A DNA stretch of 64,000 nucleotides from Dyadobacter linearis (GTDB lineage Bacteria > Bacteroidota > Bacteroidia > Cytophagales > Spirosomataceae), in assembly GCF_907165045.1 (NCBI RefSeq), contig NZ_CAJRAU010000001.1, positions 248,001-312,000 on the forward strand, read 5' to 3'. Positions 27,970 to 35,733 of the stretch are shown here, piece by piece; position 1 is the stretch's first letter; every line of letters begins with the position of its first letter. Position numbers and translations under genes: made by a program. Under the pieces are notes generated by a model. It searched no databases, was not told the DNA's origin, and saw only the letters and a list, made by a program, of their open reading frames with translations.

Positions 27970-28809
27970 CTATTCCAGCACCGGCTGCTCGGATTTTTCC
28001 CTATAATGCCCGGGCGACACCCCTTCTTTACTTTTGAAAAAGCGGCTGAACGTCTGAATATCGTCGTAACCCAGCTCATACGCAATTTCCTTAATCGACA
28101 AATTGCTGTAATTGATCTGCCGGCGCGCGTGGATCATGATCCTGTCATGAATGATATTCAGCGGCGTGCGCGTTGACATCAGAGAGAAAAGGTTGGACAG
28201 CGTTTTCGGGGATTTGTTGAGTTGAGATGCGTAAAAAGCCACGTTGTGATGGGTAGCGAAATGCTTATCTACCAAGTAGTTAAACTCTCTCACCACTTCA
28301 CTTTGCGTCTTATCGAGTTTGCTGAGATTATTGGACTGCCGTAATATCCGGACCGAGAGGATCAGCATTCGTTTCAACATTGCCTGCAACATATCCTGCT
28401 GCAATATTTCATTTTTGGAGATTTCGGAAAGCATAATTACCCAGGACAATTCAAAGTCGCGGGCCCTGCTTTCATCCACAGTGATGATCGGCACGCCCGT
28501 TGCGCCAAAGAACAAAAGCCCCTTACTACCTACTTCGTTATCATGGTTGACGACACAATAGAAAGGCTGGTTAAATCTGACCATCCTGGCAGCCTGTATT
28601 TTAACCTGATCGATCCGATGAAATTCGGTCAGGAAAATGATCTGGTTTTTGGCGAGCTGGAACGGAACCTTGTCAATCGTAATGTCCATGCGATCGGCTA
28701 CATTCCAGATAAAGGTCATATCCGTATCACGTACCTCGGTTACGATATGGGCATTGCTTGCATTAAGCTCGTAAAGACTGAGGATTTCGTTGGCATTCTC
28801 AAAAACCAT
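27970..28809 (-). CDS. AraC-family transcriptional regulator
   Basis: A 279-aa regulator with an N-terminal ~170-residue effector-like region (cupin-like; FQLAKNQIIFLTEFHRI, VRFNQPFYCVVNHD) and a C-terminal double helix-turn-helix (about 185-275; VAFYASQLNKSPKTLSNLF, LSIKEIAYELGYDDIQTFSRFFKSKEGVSPGHYR). The adjacent inverted repeat overlapping its promoter suggests autoregulation. Its targets could be the gap operon 107 bp downstream, but that is a guess. Confidence 0.9.
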   Translation of the reverse strand: MVFENANEILSLYELNASNAHIVTEVRDTDMTFIWNVADRMDITIDKVPFQLAKNQIIFLTEFHRIDQVKIQAARMVRFNQPFYCVVNHDNEVGSKGLLFFGATGVPIITVDESRARDFELSWVIMLSEISKNEILQQDMLQAMLKRMLILSVRILRQSNNLSKLDKTQSEVVREFNYLVDKHFATHHNVAFYASQLNKSPKTLSNLFSLMSTRTPLNIIHDRIMIHARRQINYSNLSIKEIAYELGYDDIQTFSRFFKSKEGVSPGHYREKSEQPVLE

Positions 28810-28810
28810 G

Positions 28811-28854
28811 CTGTTGTTTTTCTTTCAAAAATAGCAACAACAGCGGATTTTCAA
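28811..28854 (-). promoter_or_regulatory. Promoter with overlapping inverted repeat (AraC gene)
   Basis: On the minus strand TTG (28852-28854), an 18-bp spacer and TATTTTTG (28826-28833) fit a Bacteroidota promoter 16 bp from ATG 28809. A perfect 8-bp inverted repeat, CTGTTGTT (28811-28818) with AACAACAG (28836-28843), brackets the -7 element and is placed like an operator. Confidence 0.45.
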
Positions 28855-29330
28855 CCGTAGATCACCAAAGCCCGCGGCGGAATTGTCAGCCTTATTGCTT
28901 TTCCATTCCTGTCTTCCACATTCAGTTCCGCAGGTGAATTAGCAGAAGCGTACAAACAATACATTTTCGACCCGCTTGGGTGCAGGTTATCGTCCAGCGT
29001 CACGTAAACCGGAATGTGTTCCTCCCGATGCAGATTGATCGCACAGAGTATTTCATTTGCATTTGAAATAGACGAAAAAGCGATCACCTGGCTTTGCAGT
29101 TCGTCAACCTCTGCCGCCGCGCTGAAATCCTGGCCATTTTTGGAGATAGTACGCCAATAATGTTCGCCTGAAAGCAGGCCGGGATATTTTTCCATCGTGT
29201 GTTGCAATTCTTCCATGGAAGATTGGCTTTGCCGGAATTCTGTCATGAATTCCAGCAAAGCCGCATCCTTCTCCGCGTGATCCGTACTTTTTTCCTGCTC
29301 CAAATCAGGCCGAGAATGAATGGTTTCCAT
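28851..29330 (-). CDS. Hypothetical protein resembling an alpha-amylase C-terminal beta domain
   Basis: A 159-aa protein of unknown function. The first ~45 residues are charged and helical. The middle (YPGLLSGEHYWRTI, VIAFSSISNANEILCAINLH) and the beta-rich end (IPVYVTLDDNLHP, LYASANSPAELNV, IPPRALVIYG) resemble the stretch just after the catalytic barrel of GH13 amylases, where the last barrel helix leads into the C-terminal sandwich. No catalytic barrel is present here or beside it. It may be a relic or a stand-alone binding domain. The resemblance is by eye only. It lies between the AraC and transaldolase genes on the same strand, 31 bp after transaldolase. Confidence 0.6.
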   Translation of the reverse strand: METIHSRPDLEQEKSTDHAEKDAALLEFMTEFRQSQSSMEELQHTMEKYPGLLSGEHYWRTISKNGQDFSAAAEVDELQSQVIAFSSISNANEILCAINLHREEHIPVYVTLDDNLHPSGSKMYCLYASANSPAELNVEDRNGKAIRLTIPPRALVIYG

Positions 29331-29361
29331 ATTTTTTCATTTTACAAAAATCGACCAGGCA

Positions 29362-30453
29362 CTATTTCTGTTGTTCAATGGCATCCAGCAGTTTCTGGAA
29401 CGGTTTGTTGAATTTTTCAATACCTTCTTCTTCCAGCTGTTTTGTGATCGCGTCCATATCGATTCCCGCTTCGCGCACTTTTTCCATGGTCTGCGTAGCA
29501 GCTTCCAGATCGTCTTCCAATCGGCTAGCCGGATCACCGTGGTCGCGGTATGCTTCGAGGGTTTCCAAAGGAATTGTATTTACAGTATTTGGACCAATCA
29601 ACGCCTCAACGTACCTGGTATCTTTGAATGCAGGATTTTTGTTACTGGTACTTGCCCACAGCAAACGTTGCGGCACCGCTCCTTTCTCTTCCAGCTTTTT
29701 CCAGCGGTCTGAACTGAAAACGCGTTTGTAGATCTGGTAAGCCAGTTTCGCCGAGGCAATTGCAACTTCCCCTTTCAGTTCTCCCACACCTTTTTCGTCC
29801 AGCAGCGGGTCCACCAAAATGTCGATGCGGCTCAGGAAGAAACTAGCTACCGAAGAAACATGATTAACCGGCAAGCCCTGCGCTGCCCGTTGCTCCAATC
29901 CCGAGATATACGCTTCGGTCACCGCTTCGTAACGGTCCAGGCCAAAAAGTAATGTAACATTGATATTAATACCCTCGCTGATCGCCGTCTGGATCGCAGG
30001 AAGTCCCGGTTCGGTTCCCGGAATTTTGATCATCACATTATCCTTATCCACCGCATCCCAGAGCTGGCGCGCCTGACTGATAGTACCTTCCGTATCAAGT
30101 GCCAGAAACGGAGACACTTCCAGACTTACATATCCGTCGGCACCCACTACATCCTCTTCATTATAAACAGGCCAAAGTAGGTCACATGCCAGCTTAATAT
30201 CTGCTACTGCGAGACCAAAGAATATTTCCTCATTGGTTTTATCACTTTTAGCTAATTCTGCAATGTCCGCATTGTAATCAGAACTGCTGCTGATCGCCTT
30301 TTCAAAAATAGCCGGGTTGGAAGTCACGCCGCGCACGCCGTCTTCCTCGACCAGCTTTTTCAGTTCTCCCGAAGCAATAACTTTGCGATCTATAAAATCC
30401 AGCCAGATACTCTGTCCGAAATCGTGTATTTGTTTTACTTTACTGGTAGCCAT
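29362..30453 (-). CDS. tal: Transaldolase
   Basis: A 363-aa pentose-phosphate-pathway enzyme that moves dihydroxyacetone units between sugar phosphates. Signatures are GVTSNPAIFEKAIS near residue 40 and MIKIPGTEPG with the Schiff-base Lys143. VNVTLLF-like INVTLLFGLDRYEAV and RLLWASTSNKNP complete the pattern of the longer actinobacterial/cyanobacterial-type transaldolase (tal_mycobact) rather than the ~220-aa short form. The frame starts at 30483, but ATG 30453 gives MATSKVKQIHDFGQS, the family's usual beginning. Confidence 0.93.
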   Translation of the reverse strand: MATSKVKQIHDFGQSIWLDFIDRKVIASGELKKLVEEDGVRGVTSNPAIFEKAISSSSDYNADIAELAKSDKTNEEIFFGLAVADIKLACDLLWPVYNEEDVVGADGYVSLEVSPFLALDTEGTISQARQLWDAVDKDNVMIKIPGTEPGLPAIQTAISEGININVTLLFGLDRYEAVTEAYISGLEQRAAQGLPVNHVSSVASFFLSRIDILVDPLLDEKGVGELKGEVAIASAKLAYQIYKRVFSSDRWKKLEEKGAVPQRLLWASTSNKNPAFKDTRYVEALIGPNTVNTIPLETLEAYRDHGDPASRLEDDLEAATQTMEKVREAGIDMDAITKQLEEEGIEKFNKPFQKLLDAIEQQK

Positions 30454-30525
30454 AACTGTGTATTTAATATTTAAGAAGTGCACCGGTAGGCGCGTTTATG
30501 TGAATGAGTGGCAAATAGATAGCTA

Positions 30526-30873
30526 TTACGTATCCGTATCGCTCGCTCCCAGACGCAGCGCTGCCGCGAGTCCAGCCAGCAATGACGGCATTTCGCCTTC
30601 CGCGCCGATATCAGGTGCAATAAGCAAAACTTTGGCAGCTATTACCCCCATTTGCTTAACAATTCCCGTAGAATCTGCCGGATCAGTACCTAGTAACCCT
30701 TTTAGTTTCCGCAGCTCTTCGGCGATGGGTTGGGTATTTTCACTTTCCGAAAGCGGCACCATCCATTGATCAATCAGATCAATTCCAATTTCCGGGGTCA
30801 GGGTCTCTTCGCTACCCATCAACGTCGTAGTAGTATTATCGAGTAGCTCGGTAGTATCGGCAAGGCTTTTCAT
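30526..30873 (-). CDS. Hypothetical protein, 115 aa
   Basis: Not recognised. The protein is Thr/Leu-rich with an acidic N-terminal half and a hydrophobic, Ala/Leu-rich C-terminal half (VIAAKVLLIAPDIG, SLLAGLAAALRLG) that could form an amphipathic or membrane-associated helix. No signal peptide. Codon usage looks like the neighbours. It sits 72 bp upstream of transaldolase on the same strand. Confidence 0.55.
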   Translation of the reverse strand: MKSLADTTELLDNTTTTLMGSEETLTPEIGIDLIDQWMVPLSESENTQPIAEELRKLKGLLGTDPADSTGIVKQMGVIAAKVLLIAPDIGAEGEMPSLLAGLAAALRLGASDTDT

Positions 30874-30958
30874 AGTCGTGGAGTATCGTTCGGACTAAAT
30901 GGATAAACATCATGCCACCCGGAAATCAGCATTGCAATACACCGGCAATATGCCTGGA

Positions 30959-31129
30959 TCATTTAGCAAAACCATTCAAGACAATCGTTTTGCCACTGAA
31001 TTTCGCCTCAAGCACTGCTAACAGCGCAGCTCCTTTTTCACGCTGTCGGATACGCAGTTCATGAGCAGCGATCAATTCCTCATTGGTGTCGGTTTGTGAG
31101 CTATTATCTCTTTTCAATGCCCTTTTCAT
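30959..31129 (-). CDS. Small hypothetical protein, 56 aa
   Basis: A short basic ORF starting MKRALKRDNSSQTD and containing a helical stretch (EELIAAHELRIRQREKGAALLAVLEAKF), ending GKTIVLNGFAK. It has an ATG start, a -7-like element 51 bp upstream (31181-31188) and the same direction as the 115-aa gene 85 bp downstream. Function unknown; real but small genes of this kind are easily missed. Confidence 0.45.
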   Translation of the reverse strand: MKRALKRDNSSQTDTNEELIAAHELRIRQREKGAALLAVLEAKFSGKTIVLNGFAK

Positions 31130-31180
31130 GATATATCAGTTTGAGTTCTTTTTAAAGATTTAACCGAGAGGTTTTCGACA

Positions 31181-31188
31181 CAAAAATA
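31181..31188 (-). promoter_or_regulatory. Candidate -7 element before the 56-aa ORF
   Basis: TATTTTTG on the minus strand fits TAnnTTTG. No good -33 partner. It supports, weakly, that the small ORF at 30959-31129 is expressed. Confidence 0.25.
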
Positions 31189-31203
31189 AGCTGATTTATA
31201 GAA

Positions 31204-32088
31204 CTACATCCAGGCCGGTCGAATGATCCGGTGTCCGGTTACAAAACGAAATCCCCCATTATTTATCGTTGCTATTTTCACCAGCCCGCCTACCGTCGGG
31301 ATGTTCGCCGTGTACTTTTGAAAATCAATCTCTATTCTCATCAAGAGCGCGGCTAAATCAACAGCTTGCTGTAAACTAAGTTCTGAGAGTTTTTTCAGTT
31401 GTATGTCCTCGTCGATCAGCTCCACACAATCCCTGAAAATCTTGCCTTTTGCAGAATCATCAAGTACACTTCCATCGAATCCATAGTCGGTTATCAGCAA
31501 CCCTATTGTCTTATTGACCGATTTAATTACTGTCTCGATCCCGCCATATATGATCCCGTTGCTTATTCTGTTTTGACCATCACAAACAATTTTCGCTGAT
31601 TCACGGACAGGAATCGGAACGGCGGTAATTCCCGGCACTTTATATGTTTCCGAAGAACATTCAACCGTTTCGATCTTAAAGATAATGCTATCGGATCTTT
31701 GCCTGTCAAAGTGAGTAAAAATAAAGACCGTGCGTCCGACGATACTGTATTCATTGGCTTCAACAAACGCTTTGATCTCCTCCTCTAAAAATAAGCAAAA
31801 ATCAGTGACCTTTTTCTCAATTGTCCAATATTCGAAACCGGCAATGCCAGCGTTTCTTGCCTTTTTCCTTGAAACCAGCTGCGTGATTCTCTGTCCATTC
31901 AAAACCGCATTTCCTGCCGTTGTAATTGCTGTAAATGAATCATATTCGAATATTTTTTCCTCAAAATCTCTTGTATAGGAGTCCTGAATTTGGCGCTGGC
32001 TATGAAAGTCATGCATAACAAGGTAGATGAAACACCAAAGTAGGAAGTATTCCAGCTTCACTGGATTACAATTATTTGCAGGTACCAT
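31204..32088 (-). CDS. Hypothetical protein, ~294 aa, possibly Ntn-hydrolase-like
   Basis: Not confidently recognised. The middle has ITTAGNAVLNGQRI, the string SNGIIYGGIETVIKSV and near the end LLMRIEIDFQKYTANIPTVGGLVKIATINNGGF. The latter pattern recalls bacterial proteasome-type Ntn hydrolases (an ...IETVGGP...DV motif), but no N-terminal nucleophile can be fixed. Start is uncertain: ATG 32088 includes a hydrophobic stretch (LEYFLLWCFIYLV) that could anchor it; ATG 32016 would give a soluble 270-aa protein; a TTG at 32115 is also open. The base composition looks more AT-rich than in flanking genes, hinting at a different origin. Confidence 0.55.
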   Translation of the reverse strand: MVPANNCNPVKLEYFLLWCFIYLVMHDFHSQRQIQDSYTRDFEEKIFEYDSFTAITTAGNAVLNGQRITQLVSRKKARNAGIAGFEYWTIEKKVTDFCLFLEEEIKAFVEANEYSIVGRTVFIFTHFDRQRSDSIIFKIETVECSSETYKVPGITAVPIPVRESAKIVCDGQNRISNGIIYGGIETVIKSVNKTIGLLITDYGFDGSVLDDSAKGKIFRDCVELIDEDIQLKKLSELSLQQAVDLAALLMRIEIDFQKYTANIPTVGGLVKIATINNGGFRFVTGHRIIRPAWM

Positions 32089-32243
32089 TCGGGTGATATT
32101 AGGAGAAAGTGTCAAGCAGTTTTAGAGCAGCTCTAAAAAAACCTGATCCAAATCATGTTTCTAAACGATTCCTGATCAGCATATTTCCAGCCTTGGCTCA
32201 GTTACTTTGGCAAATGGTAACACAGGCGTTACTGTAACATCAG

Positions 32244-33770
32244 ATGGAAAACTTAGCAAGAATTAAAAATAAAACACTGACTGATAAGATTATACCAGCG
32301 AAAGAAGCTGCCGGTCTTATTCAAAACGGGATGGTGGTCGCCGCCAGCGGCTTTACGAAATCAGGAGATAGCAAGGCGGTTTTGCTGGCTTTTGGCGAGA
32401 GGGCTCAGATCGACCATTCCCAAATTACTTTGATCACCGGCGCTTCGCTGGGGCAGGATACAGATGCGAAACTGGCTGCCGCTAACGCGATTTCGCTGCG
32501 GTTACCGTTTCAGGCAGACGCGACAATGCGCCGTCACATCAACTCGGCGCAGCTCCTGTATATTGATGAAAACCTGGGCGAGACGGCAATGCACCTGAAA
32601 ACCGGCGTTTTCCCGGCCATTGATATCGCGATCATCGAAGCCGTGTGCATTCACGAAGACGGCAGTATTGTCCCCACAACTTCCGTCGGTAACTCTGCGG
32701 TTTTTGTTGCGCTGGCTAAAAAAGTGATCATCGAGATCAATACCGCAGTGCCGGAAGAGATAGAAGGTATTCACGACATTTTCCTGAGCGGCAGTTACCC
32801 TGAAAAAGCAATTATCCCCATCACTTCGGTTGGCCAGCGCATTGGGACCGGCTCCATTCCCTGCGACCCGGAGAAGATCGCGGGCATTGTTTTCACCCAC
32901 AAAAAAGACAGCCCCGCTGATATTCAGCCAGCTGACAATACTACCAGTAAAATTGCAGGGTATATTCTTGATTTTCTCAAAAACGAAGTCGCAGCCGGCA
33001 GACTTACCCAGTCACTTTTACCTATTCAGGCGGGTATTGGTAAGGTAGCTAATGCAGTGCTGCAAGGTTTTGCAAACAGTGATTTTGAGCATTTGACGAT
33101 GTATTCAGAAGTTTTGCAGGATAGTGCATTTGACCTGTTCGATGCGGGAAAACTGGATTTCGCCTCGGGCTCTTCTATTACAGTTTCAGAAGCTTGCTAC
33201 CAGCGGGTTTTTGATAATCTGGAAAGATACAAGGACAAAATCCTGCTGCGGCCTCAGGATATCACCAACTCTGCAGAGGTGATCAGCAGGCTGGGAACTA
33301 TTGCGATCAATACAGCGCTGGAATGTGATATTTACGGTAATATCAATTCCTCCCATATTGCCGGCACACACATTATGAACGGGATTGGCGGCTCGGCAGA
33401 TTTTGCGCAAAACAGCTACATCAGCATTTTCGTAACCGAATCTACATGTAAAGGAGGTACTATTTCCCGCATTGTGCCGATGGTTTCCCACGTCGACCAT
33501 TCCGAACACGATGTGGATATTGTGGTAACGGAACAGGGACTGGCAGATTTAAGAGGGCTCGCGCCGCGACAAAAGGCGGAGGCGATCATCAAAAACTGCG
33601 TGCATCCCGATTACCGTGAAATGCTGGCCGGGTATTACGCCGAAGCCTGCGAGCGCGGCGGACAGACACCCCACGTTCTGGAAAAAGCATTTGATTGGTA
33701 CAAGAATCTGCGGACCACCGGCACTATGCAACGGCAACCGGTATTAACAGAAATACCGGGCACCAACTAA
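32244..33770 (+). CDS. Acetyl-CoA hydrolase/succinate (acetate) CoA-transferase family
   Basis: A 508-aa family I CoA-transferase resembling succinyl-CoA:acetate CoA-transferases (AarC/Cat1/ScpC). Evidence is the N-terminal domain (GLIQNGMVVAASGFTKSGDSKAV), SVGNSAVFVALAKKVIIEIN, the catalytic Glu289 in MYSEVLQDS, and GTHIMNGIGGSADFAQN plus IVVTEQGLADLRG in the C-terminal half. It would move CoA between acetyl-CoA and succinate (or a related pair) in the cytoplasm. Length is normal. The last 4 bases overlap the stop region of the converging carboxylesterase gene. Confidence 0.93.
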   Translation: MENLARIKNKTLTDKIIPAKEAAGLIQNGMVVAASGFTKSGDSKAVLLAFGERAQIDHSQITLITGASLGQDTDAKLAAANAISLRLPFQADATMRRHINSAQLLYIDENLGETAMHLKTGVFPAIDIAIIEAVCIHEDGSIVPTTSVGNSAVFVALAKKVIIEINTAVPEEIEGIHDIFLSGSYPEKAIIPITSVGQRIGTGSIPCDPEKIAGIVFTHKKDSPADIQPADNTTSKIAGYILDFLKNEVAAGRLTQSLLPIQAGIGKVANAVLQGFANSDFEHLTMYSEVLQDSAFDLFDAGKLDFASGSSITVSEACYQRVFDNLERYKDKILLRPQDITNSAEVISRLGTIAINTALECDIYGNINSSHIAGTHIMNGIGGSADFAQNSYISIFVTESTCKGGTISRIVPMVSHVDHSEHDVDIVVTEQGLADLRGLAPRQKAEAIIKNCVHPDYREMLAGYYAEACERGGQTPHVLEKAFDWYKNLRTTGTMQRQPVLTEIPGTN

Positions 33771-35419
33771 GCTTTCCGGATGGATTTCCACATAGCCAGT
33801 TCTTCTTTGAAGCGGTTGTTGATCACCTCACATTTTGTATCGATGCGCATAGTTGGCCGGTCTTTCATATTGTAAGCCGGCCACTCTGGAACGTCTTTTG
33901 CAGCTGGTTTTCCGGTTCTCGCAAAGGTTGTCCATAGCTCCGCAAAGTGGTGTGAAGCCACAAAACGCTCGGGCTTGCTCCCTCCGAAAAAGCTTTCGCT
34001 GGGCTGAGAAGGATCTTTCGGCGGCACTTCGTTATTGAATTTAAAACTAATGTCCATCGCGTGCGGCGTGCCCATCGGGTAGTCGGTGTCGAGGATCTTT
34101 TTTTCTGATTTATATCCAAAATTATACAGATAAACCGGCGCCCCATTCTGCTGTACCTTCTTCTCTGCTATATCAATCGAACCCAATCCCATCATCGCAA
34201 TGGAAGTTATTGCTACAAGAACATCGATCGCGGATGCATCAGGCATCGTTTTCCGGTAAGTTGAGATCATTTTTTCCGTATCCGCGCCATGGAACGTTTC
34301 CAGCTTTTTTTGCAAACCTTCAAAATCAATCTTAACCAGATCCACCTCTTTTCGCTGCCAGATAAAAAAGTTGTACTCATCTTCATTCCACCCGACAAGC
34401 AACGGTTTATTTTTGGATATGTCAGGCGCAGCAGGATCAAACGGATGAATCGGAAGTACTTTTCCATCGACTACCGGACCAAAACCGCCCGCGCCTGGCT
34501 GCGGCTTTTCCTTATTGTCTTTATCAATAAAAGGAGGTACAGATGGCAGTTTATTCTGGATAGCCAGCAAATCGGCAGCGGGTACGTCAAGCAACTTTCT
34601 CCAATCTTTGGGAGCGATATTCAATTCTCTTAAAAGCAATGCCGTAGTCTCGGCGGCCGTTTCTTTGGGCGTCATGCGCACACCCGGGCCACTTTCTATC
34701 GAGGCTTTGTTGAAATAAGGCGCAGCGGAAGGCATCGCATACAGGCAGGAAGTCTTCGCTCCCCCACCCGACTCGCCGAAAATCATCACATTATTCGGAT
34801 CGCCGCCAAATTGTGCAATATTTTCGTGCACCCATTTCAGGCCGTCGACAATATCGAGCATACCCATATTCCCCGAACCTGCATATTCGTCGCCCGCGAT
34901 TTCATCCAGATACAGAAAACCCAGGAGTCCCAGTCTATGATTGGTCTGGACAACCACCACATCGAAATTCCGGGCAAGATTGGATCCATCCTGGCTTTGC
35001 GAGGCCCCCGACCCGATCACGAATCCGCCGCCGTGATTGTAAAACATCACCGGGCGTTTCCGGTTATCATTCGCCGGTGTCCATACATTGAGAAACAAAC
35101 AATCCTCCGCCGGTGCGGGCTCGTTGTGGCGCGGCGGCTGCATGGAGGGCGCACCGAATACCGAGCTCCGCACACCAGTCCACGGTTCCACGGGTGCAGG
35201 GCGACGAAACCGCCTGTCCCCCGACACTTTGCCCCCGTAAGGAACGCCCCTGAATATATTCACCCCATTATGGCGTACCCCCCGCAGCTTCCCCGGCGCA
35301 AGCTCGACTTCCACGAAACCGTCCTTATCAAAAGATCGGGAAACAAATCCGCCGGCAGCAACCGCAACGGTCGCCAGCGAAAGCTGAGATAGGAAGTGCC
35401 TTCTGTCAATAGGGCTCAT
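33767..35419 (-). CDS. Type B carboxylesterase with Tat-like signal
   Basis: A 550-aa alpha/beta hydrolase. The N-terminus has DRRHFLSQLSLATVAVAAGG, a twin-arginine-type signal, so export to the periplasm is likely. The catalytic serine is Ser217 in FGESGGGAKTS; the oxyanion-hole HGGG-like element is YNHGGGFVIG. EDCLFLNVWTP and a C-terminal GTPHAMDISFKF segment (probable catalytic His region) fit COesterase (PF00135). The substrate is unknown; many homologues act on acylated carbohydrates or aromatic esters. It lies downstream of the repeat-rich region and may belong to the fucoside locus, though the spacing argues against it. Confidence 0.9.
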   Translation of the reverse strand: MSPIDRRHFLSQLSLATVAVAAGGFVSRSFDKDGFVEVELAPGKLRGVRHNGVNIFRGVPYGGKVSGDRRFRRPAPVEPWTGVRSSVFGAPSMQPPRHNEPAPAEDCLFLNVWTPANDNRKRPVMFYNHGGGFVIGSGASQSQDGSNLARNFDVVVVQTNHRLGLLGFLYLDEIAGDEYAGSGNMGMLDIVDGLKWVHENIAQFGGDPNNVMIFGESGGGAKTSCLYAMPSAAPYFNKASIESGPGVRMTPKETAAETTALLLRELNIAPKDWRKLLDVPAADLLAIQNKLPSVPPFIDKDNKEKPQPGAGGFGPVVDGKVLPIHPFDPAAPDISKNKPLLVGWNEDEYNFFIWQRKEVDLVKIDFEGLQKKLETFHGADTEKMISTYRKTMPDASAIDVLVAITSIAMMGLGSIDIAEKKVQQNGAPVYLYNFGYKSEKKILDTDYPMGTPHAMDISFKFNNEVPPKDPSQPSESFFGGSKPERFVASHHFAELWTTFARTGKPAAKDVPEWPAYNMKDRPTMRIDTKCEVINNRFKEELAMWKSIRKA

Positions 35420-35531
35420 AGTAAGACCGTTAAGGAATTGCTGGACTTGAAACGATTAGACCAAGAATACAAAATAATGTCGCAAAAATCTAATTGAAAT
35501 TTGTAAACAATAATGATTTCAGCCCCGACAC

Positions 35532-35563
35532 GCCTCCTAGAAACAGGAGGCCCCGCCGGGGCC
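35532..35563. repeat. REP-like hairpin and GC palindrome
   Basis: GCCTCCT (35532-35538) pairs with AGGAGGC (35545-35551) around a 6-nt loop; partly overlapping it, GGCCCCG (35549-35555) and CGGGGCC (35557-35563) form a perfect palindrome. Similar GC-palindrome elements are spread between genes in many Bacteroidota. Confidence 0.5.
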
Positions 35564-35586
35564 AAAATCACGATCAAACCATTTTT

Positions 35587-35616
35587 CTACAAATGGGTAG
35601 CCGCTCTGCGTCATGC
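35587..35616. repeat. 30-bp direct repeat, copy 1
   Basis: The core GGGTAGCCGCTCTGCG is shared with copy 2 at 35699-35728; 28 of 30 bases agree, with differences at T/G (position 8) and T/G (position 25). REP/MITE-like; no transposase in the window. Confidence 0.75.
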
Positions 35617-35632
35617 GCTGACCCTACGTGTG

Positions 35633-35700
35633 CCTCCTTTCTCCCTTTCTCCCTTCCTCCCTTCCTCCTTTCTCCCTTCCTCCTTTCCTCTTTCCTCCCT
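35633..35700 (+). repeat. 68-nt homopyrimidine tract
   Basis: 68 consecutive C/T bases made of variations on CTCCCTT/CCTCCTTT, bounded by the two 30-bp repeats (the last two bases belong to copy 2). Mirror-like pyrimidine tracts can form triplex DNA and often vary in length. Confidence 0.8.
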
Positions 35701-35728
35701 ACAAAGGGGTAGCCGCTCTGCGGCATGC
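35699..35728. repeat. 30-bp direct repeat, copy 2
   Basis: Second copy of the element at 35587-35616, ending 5 bp before the fucosidase stop codon. The two copies bracket the pyrimidine tract. Confidence 0.75.
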
Positions 35729-35733
35729 AATGG

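Larger units (their letters stand above)
35420..35733. other. 314-bp intergenic region rich in repeats
   Basis: No gene is seen. It holds a hairpin, a GC palindrome, two copies of a 30-bp repeat and a 68-nt pure pyrimidine tract (all listed separately). Confidence 0.7.

Noticed and set aside
35633..35700. Pyrimidine tract as a CRISPR or tandem-repeat array
   Set aside because: The units are irregular and there are no unique spacers, so it is a low-complexity tract only.
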